Below are positions 33,672-45,470 of a stretch of 64,000 nt of DNA, in pieces. A program made the position numbers and the translations under genes. This DNA is from CAWAND01 sp963727915 (GTDB taxonomy: Bacteria; Chloroflexota; Anaerolineae; Anaerolineales; E44-bin32): contig CAVSID010000006.1 in assembly GCA_963727915.1 (NCBI GenBank), positions 231,388 to 295,387 of the forward strand. Reading direction: 5' to 3'. The notes under the pieces were generated by a model. The model made no database searches and was not told the origin of the DNA. It worked only from the letters and a program-made list of their open reading frames with translations. Numbering within the stretch: position 1 is the first letter of the stretch; each line of letters starts with the position of its first letter.

Positions 33672-34682
33672 TTCGGTCCTTTCTGGCGTGCAATGCACGT
33701 GGACCGTCAACTCATTTGCTGAATGTCTATTTTCCACAATTGGTCTACCCCCAATGAAAGAAAAGGGTCCAAGAAGGAGCCGCCAAGGGCACCCAAGGCG
33801 TTGGGAGCGCTTTGGGCGGCTCTTGTGACTTCTGTTGCAGGGGTCCCTGATTCCCGAAGAGAGTTTGGGTACACGTGGCTACCAATGACTTCATGCAACA
33901 CCTGACAGCACCAGGCAAGCGACAGAAATCGAGGAGTGACGTGTTCCCCAACCCGGCGAAGTTATATACCCATCTTCGGGTTGACTCCAAGCCCCTTGCA
34001 AGGTCGGCTCCATTTGCCTCGGACCCTTATTGCCTGCCGCAAAAGCAGTCATGCTTCGGTTCCGACATGCCGCGTTTCTGACATCCAGGCTACGGAACCC
34101 GCCAAAAGGCGGGCACGGGGCTTGGAAGTGGAGGGCAAGAGTCGCAAAACCCCCCATTCACGGGTTCCCTTCGCTCAGGACATGCGAATACCGTCGTCGC
34201 CTCTGAGCTAGGCTCCTAAGTGGAATTGTTCATGGGTATCGAGGCTATCCCCAGACACTTGGACGACATTGTTTGGTCTGTATTACGGTCGAAGATCGGA
34301 AGCAAAGGCGTGAGGCGAGGTGACTCAGATTGCGTATGCTACGCTGCACTGGCATGGGGGATGCCCATGTTTGGTGTTCGCTGACAACTTCGTGTTCAAC
34401 CGGTCGGGCAGAGTCCTATCTGGCAGTCTTTGAGCTCCTTTAGGTGCGCGTTCACTACCTCACCTTGATTGTCTCGCCTGGGAGAGAACCCCGCTCAAAT
34501 CAGCCGTGAATATCAGGGCCAACGGCAAGTAGAAGCTTCGTAGCAAGACTGGCGATACCGAAAGCTCCAACTGGTCCCGGGCTCGCGCGTGATCCATGGA
34601 CAACCCTGGAACCAGGCCTGCCCCATCAAGATCCATCCTCCGAGCTCGCCTATCTCGTGCTCATTGATCGACGTGGCCCTTG
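33672..34682. other. Gene-free stretch with tRNA-Cys remnant 4
   Basis: Only short incoherent frames are present. The remnant at 34132-34202 is the one recognisable element. Confidence 0.55.
34132..34202 (+). repeat. tRNA-Cys 3' remnant, copy 4 (interrupted)
   Basis: AGGGCAAGAGTCGCAAAACC, CCATTCACGGGTT and ACCGTCGTCGCCTCTGAG match the D loop to the 3' end of tRNA-Cys. About 20 bp with CCCTTCGCTCAGGACATG interrupt the T loop at the same place as in copy 3. Confidence 0.75.
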
Positions 34683-35417
34683 CTAGGGCACCTCGGTGTC
34701 GGTGGGGGCTTCAGTAGGTGTGTAAGTGGGGGTGGGCGTTGCCGAGGAAGGGACTGTTGAAGTCGCGGAAGATTTCGGTGTCGCGGTGGCTGTCGATCCG
34801 CTGACAACGATGAGGACATAGATCTCGTCGCCAAAGTAGGCTCCGCTGACAGTTGTCATTCGCCAGTTACCCCTGTAGGTGCCGTTGGCGCTTGGCGCGG
34901 TCAAGTCGACAGATAACTCCACCTCATTGCCAGGCTGGACGGCGTCTTTGAGCACAACAGAAGATCCGCTCATTTCCTCCCCGCCAGTGAACTTTAGGTT
35001 TGAGCCCGCCTCCCAAGCGCAAGAGCCGCTGTTTCGCACGCGCCAAGTCTTGGTGAATTTCTTCCCTGGTGTCATCGTCGAGTTGTCCGGGATGCTAACG
35101 TCGGCAACAAAGGCCAGGCCATAGCAGGAACTGGTAGGGATAACCCCGGCACTTGTCGCGGCTGGTCCTGGCGTGTTTGTGTCCGCCGGCGTGCTCGTAC
35201 CCGTCGGCGCTGGCGTCTCCGTGGAAGTGGACGTTGCGCTCGGCATGGCGAGTGCGGTCGATGTGAGACCGGCAGCAAAGCTGGCAACAGCCTGGGTCTG
35301 GATCTGTTCAAGGCTAGACGTGGGTGTCGCCTGCTCACTCCCCCCGCAAGCCGTCAGTAGCAGGGCAACACTCAACCAGAAAACAATCAGGCTCCTCGAG
35401 ACTGAGTGTTGCCTCAT
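34683..35417 (-). CDS. Lipoprotein with NBR1-type Ig-like domain
   Basis: A 244-residue exported protein. SLIVFWLSVALLLTACGG ends in lipobox LTAC (about residues 20-23), followed by a Thr/Ser/Pro linker (about 50-90). The Ig-like domain has VSIPDNSTMTPGKKFTKTWR, VRNSGSCAWEAGSNLKF, and LTAPSANGTYRGNWRMTTVS with FGDEIYVLIVV. The tail is again Thr/Pro-rich. ATG 35417 has GGAGG 8 nt upstream, which excludes the longer frame. This type of Ig domain on lipoproteins is common in Anaerolineae; the role is probably adhesion or envelope related. Confidence 0.88.
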   Translation of the reverse strand: MRQHSVSRSLIVFWLSVALLLTACGGSEQATPTSSLEQIQTQAVASFAAGLTSTALAMPSATSTSTETPAPTGTSTPADTNTPGPAATSAGVIPTSSCYGLAFVADVSIPDNSTMTPGKKFTKTWRVRNSGSCAWEAGSNLKFTGGEEMSGSSVVLKDAVQPGNEVELSVDLTAPSANGTYRGNWRMTTVSGAYFGDEIYVLIVVSGSTATATPKSSATSTVPSSATPTPTYTPTEAPTDTEVP

Positions 35418-35785
35418 TGGACACCTCCGTGGACTTCGTCCGGCTGGCCAAGTTCTAAGAGCAGGCAATACAAGTCCGAGTGGCTGTGAGTCATCGATCC
35501 CAAGATTACTTGAGCGTAATGAGCGAGCATTATCTGCAACCTAGGTTGGTCTGTCAAACAAGAAACTAAGGCTGCGGCCACGAAAGACTTCGCACGCAAT
35601 CGACGCCTTTGTTCAGTCCTTTGCTTGCCGATTTCAGTGTGATGAACGGGCAAAGGCACGCGACCGGGCTCCTCTTGAGGCCGTACCAGGCACTGCTTGG
35701 AATGAGGCCGAATGCTCGGATCCCAGAAAGTTACGGCTATTCAGAGACCAAGGAATGCATTCTCGCCAGGCTCCTGACAGCGCCG
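35418..35785. other. Intergenic stretch
   Basis: Region between the lipoprotein start and the glucan synthase stop; no supported promoter, RNA or gene. Confidence 0.45.
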
Positions 35786-38700
35786 TCAGCCCAGCCAAAC
35801 TTGCACGGTATGTGAGGCGCCGTCGCCTGCCAACGGGATCCGTCCTGTGGGAAGCGGGGCCCCGTCGAGCATCACCTGACGCACCCCGCGAGAGACACCT
35901 TCCGGGTTCTGAACGTCGATACTATAAACACTGCGGCCAAAACGGTAGTCGATCTTGTACCCGGGCCATCTGGCCGGGATGCAAGGATTGATCTCCAGTG
36001 TCTCACCCAACCGGCGTAAGCCGAGGATCCGCTCGACGCCCAGTCGATACATCCAGCCCGCCGACCCTGTGTACCACGTCCACCCGCCCTGCCCGAGATG
36101 CTCTGCCTGAGCGGACATGTCTGCGGCGACGACGTACGGCTCCACCCGGTAGTACTCCGATTTTTCGCGTGTGTCGGCGCGCAAGGCTGGGTTGAGCAGG
36201 CTGAACACTGCGTGGGCATCATCCCCCCAACCGAGGTCGGCACAGGCCCAAGCGACCCACACGGCGGCATGCGAATAGGCTCCGCCGTTCTCGCGCACGC
36301 CAGGCGGATAGCTCTTCAGGTACCCCGGGTCACGGGGGGTCTTGTCGAAGGGGGGAGCCGCCAGCAGCGCCAACCCATCAGCGGGGCGCACCAGTCCCCC
36401 CATAACCTCTCGCATAGCCTGATCTGCGCGTCCCGCCTCGGCCGCACCCGAGAGGACTGCCCAGGATTGCGCCACCGAGTCGATGCGCCATTCTTCATTT
36501 TCCGCGGAACCAAGAGGCTGACCATCATCATAGTAGGCCCGCCGATACCAGTCCCCATCCCAGCCAGCCAACTCCAGGGCTTCCCGCAAGCTATCGGCCC
36601 GCCCCCGATATTCAACGGCTTCCTCCCCACGTCCCATCCTGTCACTCAAGTCCGCAAAACGACTCAGCGTCGCATGAAGGAACCAGCCCAGCCAGATGCT
36701 CTCCCCCTGTCCGCCGGCACCGACACGGTTCATGCCGTCATTCCAGTCTCCGGTCCCGATCAGCGGCAGTCCATGGCCGCCGATGGTAGATCCCCGCTCC
36801 AGCGCACGGCGGCAGTGCTCGTACAGGGTGTGGGTTTCGTTTGTTTCCGGGAACAGGCCATAGCGCTCACCTTCTTCTGGTAGGAGCTCCCCCGTTGTCA
36901 GGAACGGAAGCTGCTCGGCCAGCACACTCTCATCTCCCGTCGCCTCGACATAGTGCGTCACGACAAATGGAAGCCACAGCAGGTCGTCGGATATGCGCGT
37001 GCGCACGCCGCGCCCGGTGGGTGGGTGCCACCAATGCAGTACATCGCCTTCCTCAAACTGGTGCCGCCCCGCCAACAATATGTGCTCACGCGCTAGTTGG
37101 GGTGCGGCATGTACAAAAGCCAGGCTGTCCTGAAGTTGGTCGCGAAAGCCGAACGCACCGCTTGGCTGATAGAGCGCAGCCCGCCCCCACATCCGACAAG
37201 ACAGCGCCTGGTAGAGCAGCCACCCGTTCAGCATCTGATCCATCGCCGGATCGGGCGTACTCACCGTCACCCCACCTAACATGTCTTCCCAGAAGGACTT
37301 TGCATCATGCCACGCCAATTCCATACTCTCGGGTTCCGCGAAACGCCGCGCCAGGCTGATCGCCTCCTCCCGATTGGCACCCTGGCCGAGCAGGAAGAAC
37401 ACTTCCTTTGCCTGTCCGGGCTCTAGTTCGATGTGAAGTTGGATGGCGGCACACGGATCCAGGCCGGCGCCTACCGTGCCCTCCAGACCGACCCGGCCGA
37501 GGGCTGCTGGACGGCGAGGATCTCCCATGCGCCCCAGGAACTCCGTCCGATCGGCGGTCACGCCGTGGGGTGCTTGGCTGGCGGACAGGAAAGCGTAGCG
37601 CGCGGCAAACTCAGCGTTGTAAGGGTTGTGGGCCAGCAGGGCGTGGACTTCGGGTTCGTACTCCGAGATGACATACTGTGCCGTCGCCTCCCGATTGCCG
37701 CCAAGCACCCAGGGCACAAAGCACGTCGCTGTCAGTCTGCGCGACCTGTGCCACTGGTTTTCCACCCGTAAGGCCATCACCTTCACCGCCGCGTCCGGGG
37801 CGACGAACATTCGCAGTTGCTGTTTGAGCCCGTGGCTCTGATGCTCGAAGACACTGTAACCCGCCCCATGTCGAACCAGGTAGGGAGCCGGAGCTGGGGC
37901 AGGTTGAGGCGTTGGCGTCCATAGTAGAGAGGTTTCTTCGTCGCGCAGGTAGATCGCTTCGGTCGGCGGATCGCTGATCGGATCATTCGACCACGGAGTT
38001 AGTCGATTCTCGGCGCTGTTCTCGGCCCAAGTCGAACCGGCGCCAGTTTCCGAGACCAGGAAGCCGAAGTGGGGATTGGCAACCACATTGATCCATGGCC
38101 TCGGTGTCTGCTCACCAGGACTCAAATAGATCTGGTACTCACGACTATCCGGGCTGAACCCACCCAGCCCATTGTCATGACTCAGGTTGGACGGCCGTGG
38201 CAGATCCGTAGTCGGTTCGACATCTTCATGTTGGCTCAATGTCGGCCCGAAGGCAGGCAAGCGGATCCGCTCCGCCGCCGGCTCACCCAATTGATTGGCA
38301 AGTGTCCCGTGAGATCCGTCTAGAACAACTCGGGCGGCAGTTTCCAGGAGCACCCGATCTTCGGCGGCCATTTGGTCTGAAGCCAACAGGTAGATCCCCC
38401 CACGCTGATTCAGATAGGGGTCGCTGTGCATGCGGACCATCAGGCGATACAACTCGCCTTGCAGCTCCTGGCCGTAGCCCGTTTCCCTGTCGACTCGCAA
38501 GACAACGTCTATCTTGACACCGCGCCGGCGCCAATAGGCGTGCGAGCGCAACACATCGCGCACCAACAGGCTTTCCTCGCCGCTTTTCAGTAACACCAAC
38601 AGAATGGGGTAATCGCCAGAGATGCCGAATCCCCACAAGCCGTGCTGCCCTTTGTGATTGGACGCCAGTGTTCCCCCCGGAGCCCGAAGCCTGGCGCTCG

Positions 38701-41700
38701 GGTAGAGCAAGGCCGAAAGCAATCGATCCATCGACTCCAGATCCTGAGTAGTCAATGCCTGCTCACGCAGTTCACGCTCGATCAGGCTTCGTGCCTGGCC
38801 AAAGGCCCGGCCAATCATCGTCCGGCGCTGGTAGCGGCGGGCTGCAGACAACACCTCACCCCGATCCCGCCCTACCAATGTCAGGAAGTCGATACGGGCT
38901 GTCGAGTTCGGCGCCAGTTCGAAGTCCAATCCCAGCGACATCAGCGGGTCCAGAGTCGCCCCCGTCGAACCAGGGTCACGCGGCCCATCTTTGGTCAAGG
39001 AACGGGGAGCACGCGGCGTTCCGCCCCGCCCGAGAAAGGCAGCCCTATTCGTCTCGGGGACGATGGCCCCCCCAGCGGCTGAATTTGCCACCAGCATGTG
39101 CACCAGAAACACCGGTTGTTCCCCAGCCGTTTGTGGGCGGCGGTGGAAGATGAGCGCATTGAGCTCGGGGAGAAATTCGCTTTCCACGAACAGCTTGCTG
39201 AAGGCCGGGTGTCTAACATCGGCCTCCTGAGCCGCAAGGACGACCTCGGCATAGCTTGTTACGCGCAGTCTCCGAGCCTGATCGAGATGGTTGGTCACCT
39301 CAAGCTGGCGGATTTCGACATCATCTTCCGCAGCCACTGCGATTTCCAGCTTGAGCGCCAGATCATCTTCCTGGCGGCGGAACTCCGCCTTGTAAGGATA
39401 GAAGTATGCTTGGGGATCACTCGAATGGGAGGCGGTCGGCTGAAAGGTTGGTGACACCATTGAGCCTCGGTCGAGGTCCTGCAAGTACAACCATGCGCCT
39501 CCATCCTCCAGGGTCGTGTCGGCTCGCCAGCGGGTGAGCATCAAGTCATCCCACTGGCTGAAGCCGCTTCCAGCACTGGTGATCACGATGCCATAGTGAC
39601 CGTTTGAAAGCAGATGAGCGCGCGGCGCGTCGGCCGCTACCGGTTCCCGCCAGGGAGTCAGGCTGACTTGTGGGCGCAATGGCCGCCCACGGGTCACCGG
39701 TGCCGCCGGCAGGTCCGAGATCGGCGCGCCGGCGGGGAGCTGCTCCTGCAACAGAAGCTCGACCGTTTGCAGACGCGGATCCGCATGGAATCGCTGCACC
39801 ATGAGGTCGTTTTGCAGGGCATTTGCCACGGAGACCATGCTCATACCATGATGATGGGCCATGTACGACCGGACACGTGCTTGGCGCTGACCGACGGGCA
39901 CGCGCGACGGCGTGTAATCCAATGCCTCGTAGGGTCCATATAGGCCGATCATCCCTAGCGCCTTGAACCTCTCGTAGTTGTCGAGGACGTCTTTGGTGGT
40001 GAGCGGTAGTGCTAGGAGCGAGGCATAGGGGGCCACGACCAGATCGTCCTCCAACCCGCGCTTGAGCCCCAGGCCAGGCACCCCAAAGGCGCGGTATTGA
40101 TAGTTCTGACCGGCATCAAAGGCATAGTAGCCCGACTCGGAGACCCCCAGGGAGCATCTCGCCCGTTGGCGTAACGCCGTTGCCCCTGGACCGCCGTGCG
40201 GCAGCTCTCATGCAGAAGCGTACCCGGATAGCTGCGGGTCAACAACAGCGGCATAAGGTACTCGAACATCGTCCCGCTCCACGAAAGGAGTGCCAAGGAA
40301 CCCCCAATCCGTGCCAGCGGACGGGCAAGGTGGAGCCAGTGCGAGGCCGGCACGTCGCCTTTAGCGATGGCTATCAGGCTGGCCAGCCTGGCTTCCGAGA
40401 CAAGCAGGTCATAGTGGTTGTCGTCCAGCTTCCCGACGTCCAAGTTGAACCCAATTCGGAACACCTTCCGGCGCCGATCAAACAGGAAGCTGAAATCCAT
40501 GCCTTGGACCAGCGCATCGCAGCGCTGGCTGATACGGCGGTAGCCAATCAGCAAGCTGCCGGCCGCCAGACGCGCAGACTGCAGCGCCACGGCCAACTGC
40601 GTGCACCACGCCAGCACCTCCTGATTTTGGAGATCGGACCCAGCGTCGGACCTCCCAACCCTATTAACCTCTACCAGCAGGCCTTGAAGCGTCTTCAGTC
40701 TGTCTTCGGCGGCCAGGCTCATTTCGGAGATCTCGCGCAGGCGAGGGGTCACGGGCAGGCATTGGCGCAACTCGTGCCACGCCTGGAGGACTCGAGGCTC
40801 AGCAGACGGCTCGGCCATCTGTGCCGGAGGGTGCTCGACCAACGCCAGCCATGGGACGAACAGCTCCACCTCGCGGCGCATGCTCATGACATGGTGCCGC
40901 AAGCGATCTGAGCACAGGCGCAGGCCATCCAGCACATCCGGTGACAGCACGTGGGGGCGAATTTCGATGAGCTGCATTAGCAGGCGATCGATCTCGGGCA
41001 AGGCTTGAAGGGACACACCCTCGAGAAGTCCCTGCCAGCGATCCGGCTCATGCTCCGCGCTCTGGATGTCTCTCCGGGTTTCGGCCAGGGCGGCCCGTAG
41101 AGGCGAATGCCTCGTCTTACCTTCGGCGGCAGGCAGTTCTTCCTCCAACAACGCCAGTGTGTCGATCAAGCCTTGCCAACGCGCCCATCGAAAGGGCTGC
41201 ATATCGGACATCGACAGGCAGCCTTGGGCCAAGGTGATCAAACTCCCGGCCAGGTTGCCGCTGTCCACCGTCGACACGTAGCGCGGCGGCAGAGGTGCCA
41301 GCGTACGTGTGTCGTACCAGTTCAGGAAATGACCGCGATAGCGTTCGAGACTGTCAAGCGAGTCCAGCGTCGAGTCCATCCGCAACGCCAGGCCCAGCAA
41401 GTCGACATAGCCCAAATCGCCGGCCGCCAGCCCGGATAGCAGCAAGAAACCCATATTGGTGGGAGAGGTGTGGTGAGCAATCTGGCCGCGCGGCCACTCC
41501 TGGAAGTGATCGGGTGGGAGCCAATGGTCTTCCGGGCCGACAAAGCGCTCATAGAAGAGCCAAATGCGGCGGGCGATCACACCCAGTTGCTCACGCTGCG
41601 CCATCGATATTGGAGGCTCATGGCGGCGCAAGGGGCGGCTGATCCACTGGGCCACTTGGGGTGAAATCAACCAGGCAGTCAGCAGCGGCCCAGCAGTCCA

Positions 41701-44517
41701 CATTGATGATGGGCGGACAATCCCCACCAAGGCGCCTATCGTCAATGCCACGACCGGCGCCGTGATCATCCGTTTCCACGTCAGGCCCGGCGTTGATCGC
41801 TTGCCCAGGGCCCGGCTGATGTCAGCCGCTGGAGTCCATTCTAGCAGCCGCCGGTGGGTGAGCAACAAGCGAACCAGAGTGACGGCGATGGCATCCAGCG
41901 CCAGAAGAGCTTCGAATGGCAAGAAGACCAGCGCCAGAACCCAACGGGCCAGGTCCATCCAGATCGAGCGCAGGCGTTCGAACGACTGCGAGGTCGGCAG
42001 GCCCAGACGCAATCCCAATGCTATTCCGGCCAATATCGAAGCGCCCAAGGTGAGCAGGCTGATGCCGGTCCAGAACAGAGCGGGGCCGGGGAGCAGGAGC
42101 CACCCCGCTAGCAGGAGGATCAAGAGTGACGCCGCCAGCAAGCTGCGCCGAAGGTTGTCCAGGATCTTCCACCTATCGAGCACCGAGAAGTCGTTGGCGA
42201 TCGTCCCGCCCCCCTCGGCCGGCACCCGAGGCATGAGCCAGGGCAGGAGCTGCCAATCACCCCTGATCCAGCGGTGCTGGCGCTCGGTTACGGCCAGGTA
42301 TCGGTCGGGATAATCCTCCAGGACCACCACGTCAGATACCAGGCCGGCGCGCCCAACGATACCTTCGAAAAGGTCATGGCTGAGCAGCGCATTTTCCGGA
42401 ACACGCCCTTCCAAGCTACGGCGAAAGGCGGCCACGTCCATGATGCCCTTGCCGACGTAGATGCCCTCTTGGAAAAGATCCTGGTAGACATCAGAGACGG
42501 CCAGAGAATACAGGTCCAGCCCACGGTCGCCAGCAAACAGGCGGGTGAGGAGCGTGCGGTTCACGCTGCTGGGTTTGACCCGGACCGCGCGGCTGAAGCA
42601 CGGTGTAGCCGGAGGTCAGGGTGTTGGTCACTGGATCAAAGGCCGGCTGATTCAGTGGATGGGCGAGTGTAGCTATCAGCCGGCGCGCCCCGCCGCGAGT
42701 TCAGCAAGGAATCTGTGTCCAGGGTAATCACGTAACGAATAGGAGGCAGGGGCACATTTGGATCGGCCAGCTCGTAGGACGAGGTGGTGGACCCGGTGAG
42801 CCAATCGCTGAGATCAGCCAACTTGCCGCGCTTGCGCTCCCACCCCATCCACACGCCTTCGCTAGGGTTCCATTCGCGTTTGCGCTGAAGCAGGTGAAAG
42901 GGCGTCCGCCTTCCCTCTCCGTGTTTCTGATTGAGCTGGCGAATCCCTGCCCGCGTCCGCGCGAGAAGAACCTCGTCACCGGGCATCTGCTCATGGGGAG
43001 CGTCACCAAAATCAGTGAGCAAGGCAAACAGAATATGCTCGTCGGCCGTGCTCAAGTAGTGTTGTTCGAGTTGGCGCAGGAGGGACCGAACTTGCGCCGA
43101 GTTCGATGAGCAGTGCCGGGATAGCGACGAGCGTCGTGCACTCTTGCGGGACGCCATCCCGAAAATCCATCTTAGGCAGAATATGGGGTGACACCAGCCT
43201 TGGGACGATCGAGTGCACCAGACCGACAGCGACACTGATCGCAGGCACGCATCCACTCACAACGGCCAGCGCCGTCAGCAGGAGGCTTCCCCCCCATGTG
43301 ACCGTCAGAGACGCAATGACACCTTGCCCTGCCAAGGTAAGAAGCAGGATGCTTCCCAAGTAGACCGACAGGGCATGCCTGGTGAACCAGCGGCGCAGAC
43401 GTACTGCGAAGACAGGGGAATACCCCAGACGGCCCTCCAGCAGCTCCAGCCCGCGATCGAGCAAGTAATACCCGACATGTCCTGTGCGATTGGCGAAGAG
43501 GGTCGAGGGTTCTTCCTTCCCATCGCCTGCCAAGAATCCTTGGAGATCGGTCGGCATGTGATATCCCGGTTCCTTAGTAGCCGGATCGAGACCTGGTCTT
43601 GAGGGCTCCGACGCCTCAAATTGGGGTCCATCGACTCCAATCCCCTCGTTGTGGACAATTAGGTCAATGGCCTGCTGAGCAACAACCTCTTCGGGGATTT
43701 CTGTGGTGCGAGCCAAATCTTCGATGACCTTGCGGTAGCGGTCGCGGGTCTGGAAATCCATGCGGGAATAGACACCTGCAGGATCCTTGCGCAAGATCTG
43801 TTCGACTAGGCTGAGATCCTCGAAGACATGCTTCCAGTCTTGGATTTCGATGGCTCGCAAGTCGAGGATGCAGCCGGCAATTGCTGAAAGCTCGGTGCTG
43901 TTCCCACGCCGGCCATTACCGCTGGCCGCCTCGCCAGAGGAAGAAGCCACGCCCAACAGTCCGGCAACTTCGTTGCCGAGTTGGTCCAGAACGGCCAGGC
44001 GCAGCAGTCCTGGCAGGGCCCACAACTCACCGATAGTAAGCGGAGATATGGTTTGATAGGCGGCCACGAATTGACGGACGGCATCCGGATCAAGGTGGAT
44101 GTCGCGAGCAGATGTCAATTCAGAGGCCAGGACGTAGATACGCGGCATCCCAACGTATGGCGCATTCAGCAAGACCGGCAGCTGACGGTAGAATCCTTCC
44201 GGCAAGTCCTGTCGCACCTGTCGCATGACCTGTTGGACCAGGTAGTAGTTATCCAGCAACCATTCGGCGCCGGAGGGCACTTCGATCTTTTGATCGGCCA
44301 GGGAGGCAAAGTGTCTCCGTGCCCGGGCCAGGAGATCTTCCAGAGCCTCAAGCTGCTGCAAGTGTTTCACACCCGATGCGCCTTCGCGTGAGGCTGCTTG
44401 GGCAGCCAGGCGGCGTGCCAAATCCTCCAGCGAATTAGGCGACGGGATGCCCTCGTGCTCCTTGAGGATCGGCTCAGGCAATGGACTCAATGCGTCCCGG
44501 CCTTGCGGGGGTTTCAA
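35786..44517 (-). CDS. Cyclic beta-glucan synthase-like protein (NdvB/GT84-GH94), several frameshifts
   Basis: One giant gene of about 2,900 codons split over overlapping frames (44517-43012, 43256-42636, 42564-40012, 40081-35786). Order: N-terminal region; two membrane helices (LSVYLGSILLLTLAGQGVIA); GT84 glucosyltransferase with VITLDTDSLL and ERQHRWIRGDWQLLPWL; further helices (SLLILLLAGWLLLPG); a glycoamylase-like segment (GLKRGLEDDLVVAPYASLLA, YGPYEALDYTPSRVPVG); and GH94 phosphorylase-like domains with the catalytic Asp region IGTGDWNDGMNRVG. In Rhizobiales NdvB makes cyclic beta-1,2-glucan; the product here is inferred. Shifts lie near 43100-43250, 42590-42680 and 40100-40150. Its ATG overlaps the upstream stress-protein stop (ATGA). 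Confidence 0.87.
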
Positions 44518-45470
44518 TGCCGCCCATGTTCTCGGGCGGCCATCTCCGCTGATGTGGGTTCAAACGCATGCCGGGGGAGGTCCTGGACAATCAGAAGCGG
44601 CTTGTTGCCGTACATAAGGAAGGACGTGGCCAGACTACCGTAGGGCCAGCGCGTTTCCCCTGAATAGCCATGGGCGCTCAGGACGACCAGGTCAACGTTT
44701 TCCTGCACAGCCAGTTGCTGTAACGTGGCGGCGACATGCTCTTCGACCAGAATGTGGACGTCGGCGGGCGGCGAAAGCCTGGCCCGAAGGTCTTCCAAGT
44801 AGAGGCTGGCCTCGGAACGATTGCGTTCAGTAAGCGCATCGACCAACGCCCGATCTTCTCTGGACGGCGAAGCCCGACGCGGCAGTTCAGGCTTGCGAAC
44901 AACATGGCCCAGAAGGACCCTTGAGGCATGTTGGGCAGCCAGCGCCCCCACCAGAGGCAAAACACATTCGGCACGCTGCGACCCATCTAGCGGGACGAGC
45001 ATGTGCTCGTAACGCAGGGCGGTAAGGTCAGACGTCACCCTATGATATGCCGGCACCAGCAGGATGGAAACGTGCGCCCGGGCCAAGATCTTCTGCACGA
45101 CACTGCTGATGTTCCAGCCGCTGAGACCGCTTCGGCCATGCGAGCTGAGAAGGATGAGATCCACGTGCTCGGCCTGAGCATAGTCAATCACGCGCTCAGC
45201 TGGGTCGCCTTGCAAGAGCACTTGGGCAACGGACAATCCAGCCGTGCGCAGCCGTTCGGTGACGTCATGCAGGTAGGCTCCGGCTTCGGCCTCGGTGTAT
45301 TGCCAGTCAAGGGGATCGATGGCGCGCGTTCGGCCAGCCGGTTCTGCTTGCTCCACCACTTGCAGCAACGTGACGCGGGCGCCTAATGTCTGGGCCATGG
45401 CCAAGGTATGAGGCAGAACGCACTCCGCTAGAGACGAGCCGTCCAGGGGAATTAGAAGGTGCTCGAACAC
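44514..45470 (-). CDS. Tandem universal stress protein (two UspA domains)
   Basis: A 318-residue protein. Domain 1 (about 1-150): FEHLLIPLDGSSLAECVLPH and DLILLSSHGRSGLSGWNISS. Domain 2 (about 160-300): YEHMLVPLDGSQRAECVLPL and DLVVLSAHGYSGETRWPYGS. The first repeat ends HGRSGLSGW, near the GxxGxxG nucleotide motif. The frame is open upstream, but GTG 45470 has GAGGAGGG just ahead and begins exactly at the Usp fold. It is the first gene of an operon with the glucan synthase, overlapping it by 4 nt. Confidence 0.88.
   Translation of the reverse strand: MFEHLLIPLDGSSLAECVLPHTLAMAQTLGARVTLLQVVEQAEPAGRTRAIDPLDWQYTEAEAGAYLHDVTERLRTAGLSVAQVLLQGDPAERVIDYAQAEHVDLILLSSHGRSGLSGWNISSVVQKILARAHVSILLVPAYHRVTSDLTALRYEHMLVPLDGSQRAECVLPLVGALAAQHASRVLLGHVVRKPELPRRASPSREDRALVDALTERNRSEASLYLEDLRARLSPPADVHILVEEHVAATLQQLAVQENVDLVVLSAHGYSGETRWPYGSLATSFLMYGNKPLLIVQDLPRHAFEPTSAEMAAREHGRH

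Noticed and set aside
36098..43602. Several plus-strand frames of 130-260 codons
   Set aside because: All are antisense to the glucan synthase gene and of biased composition.
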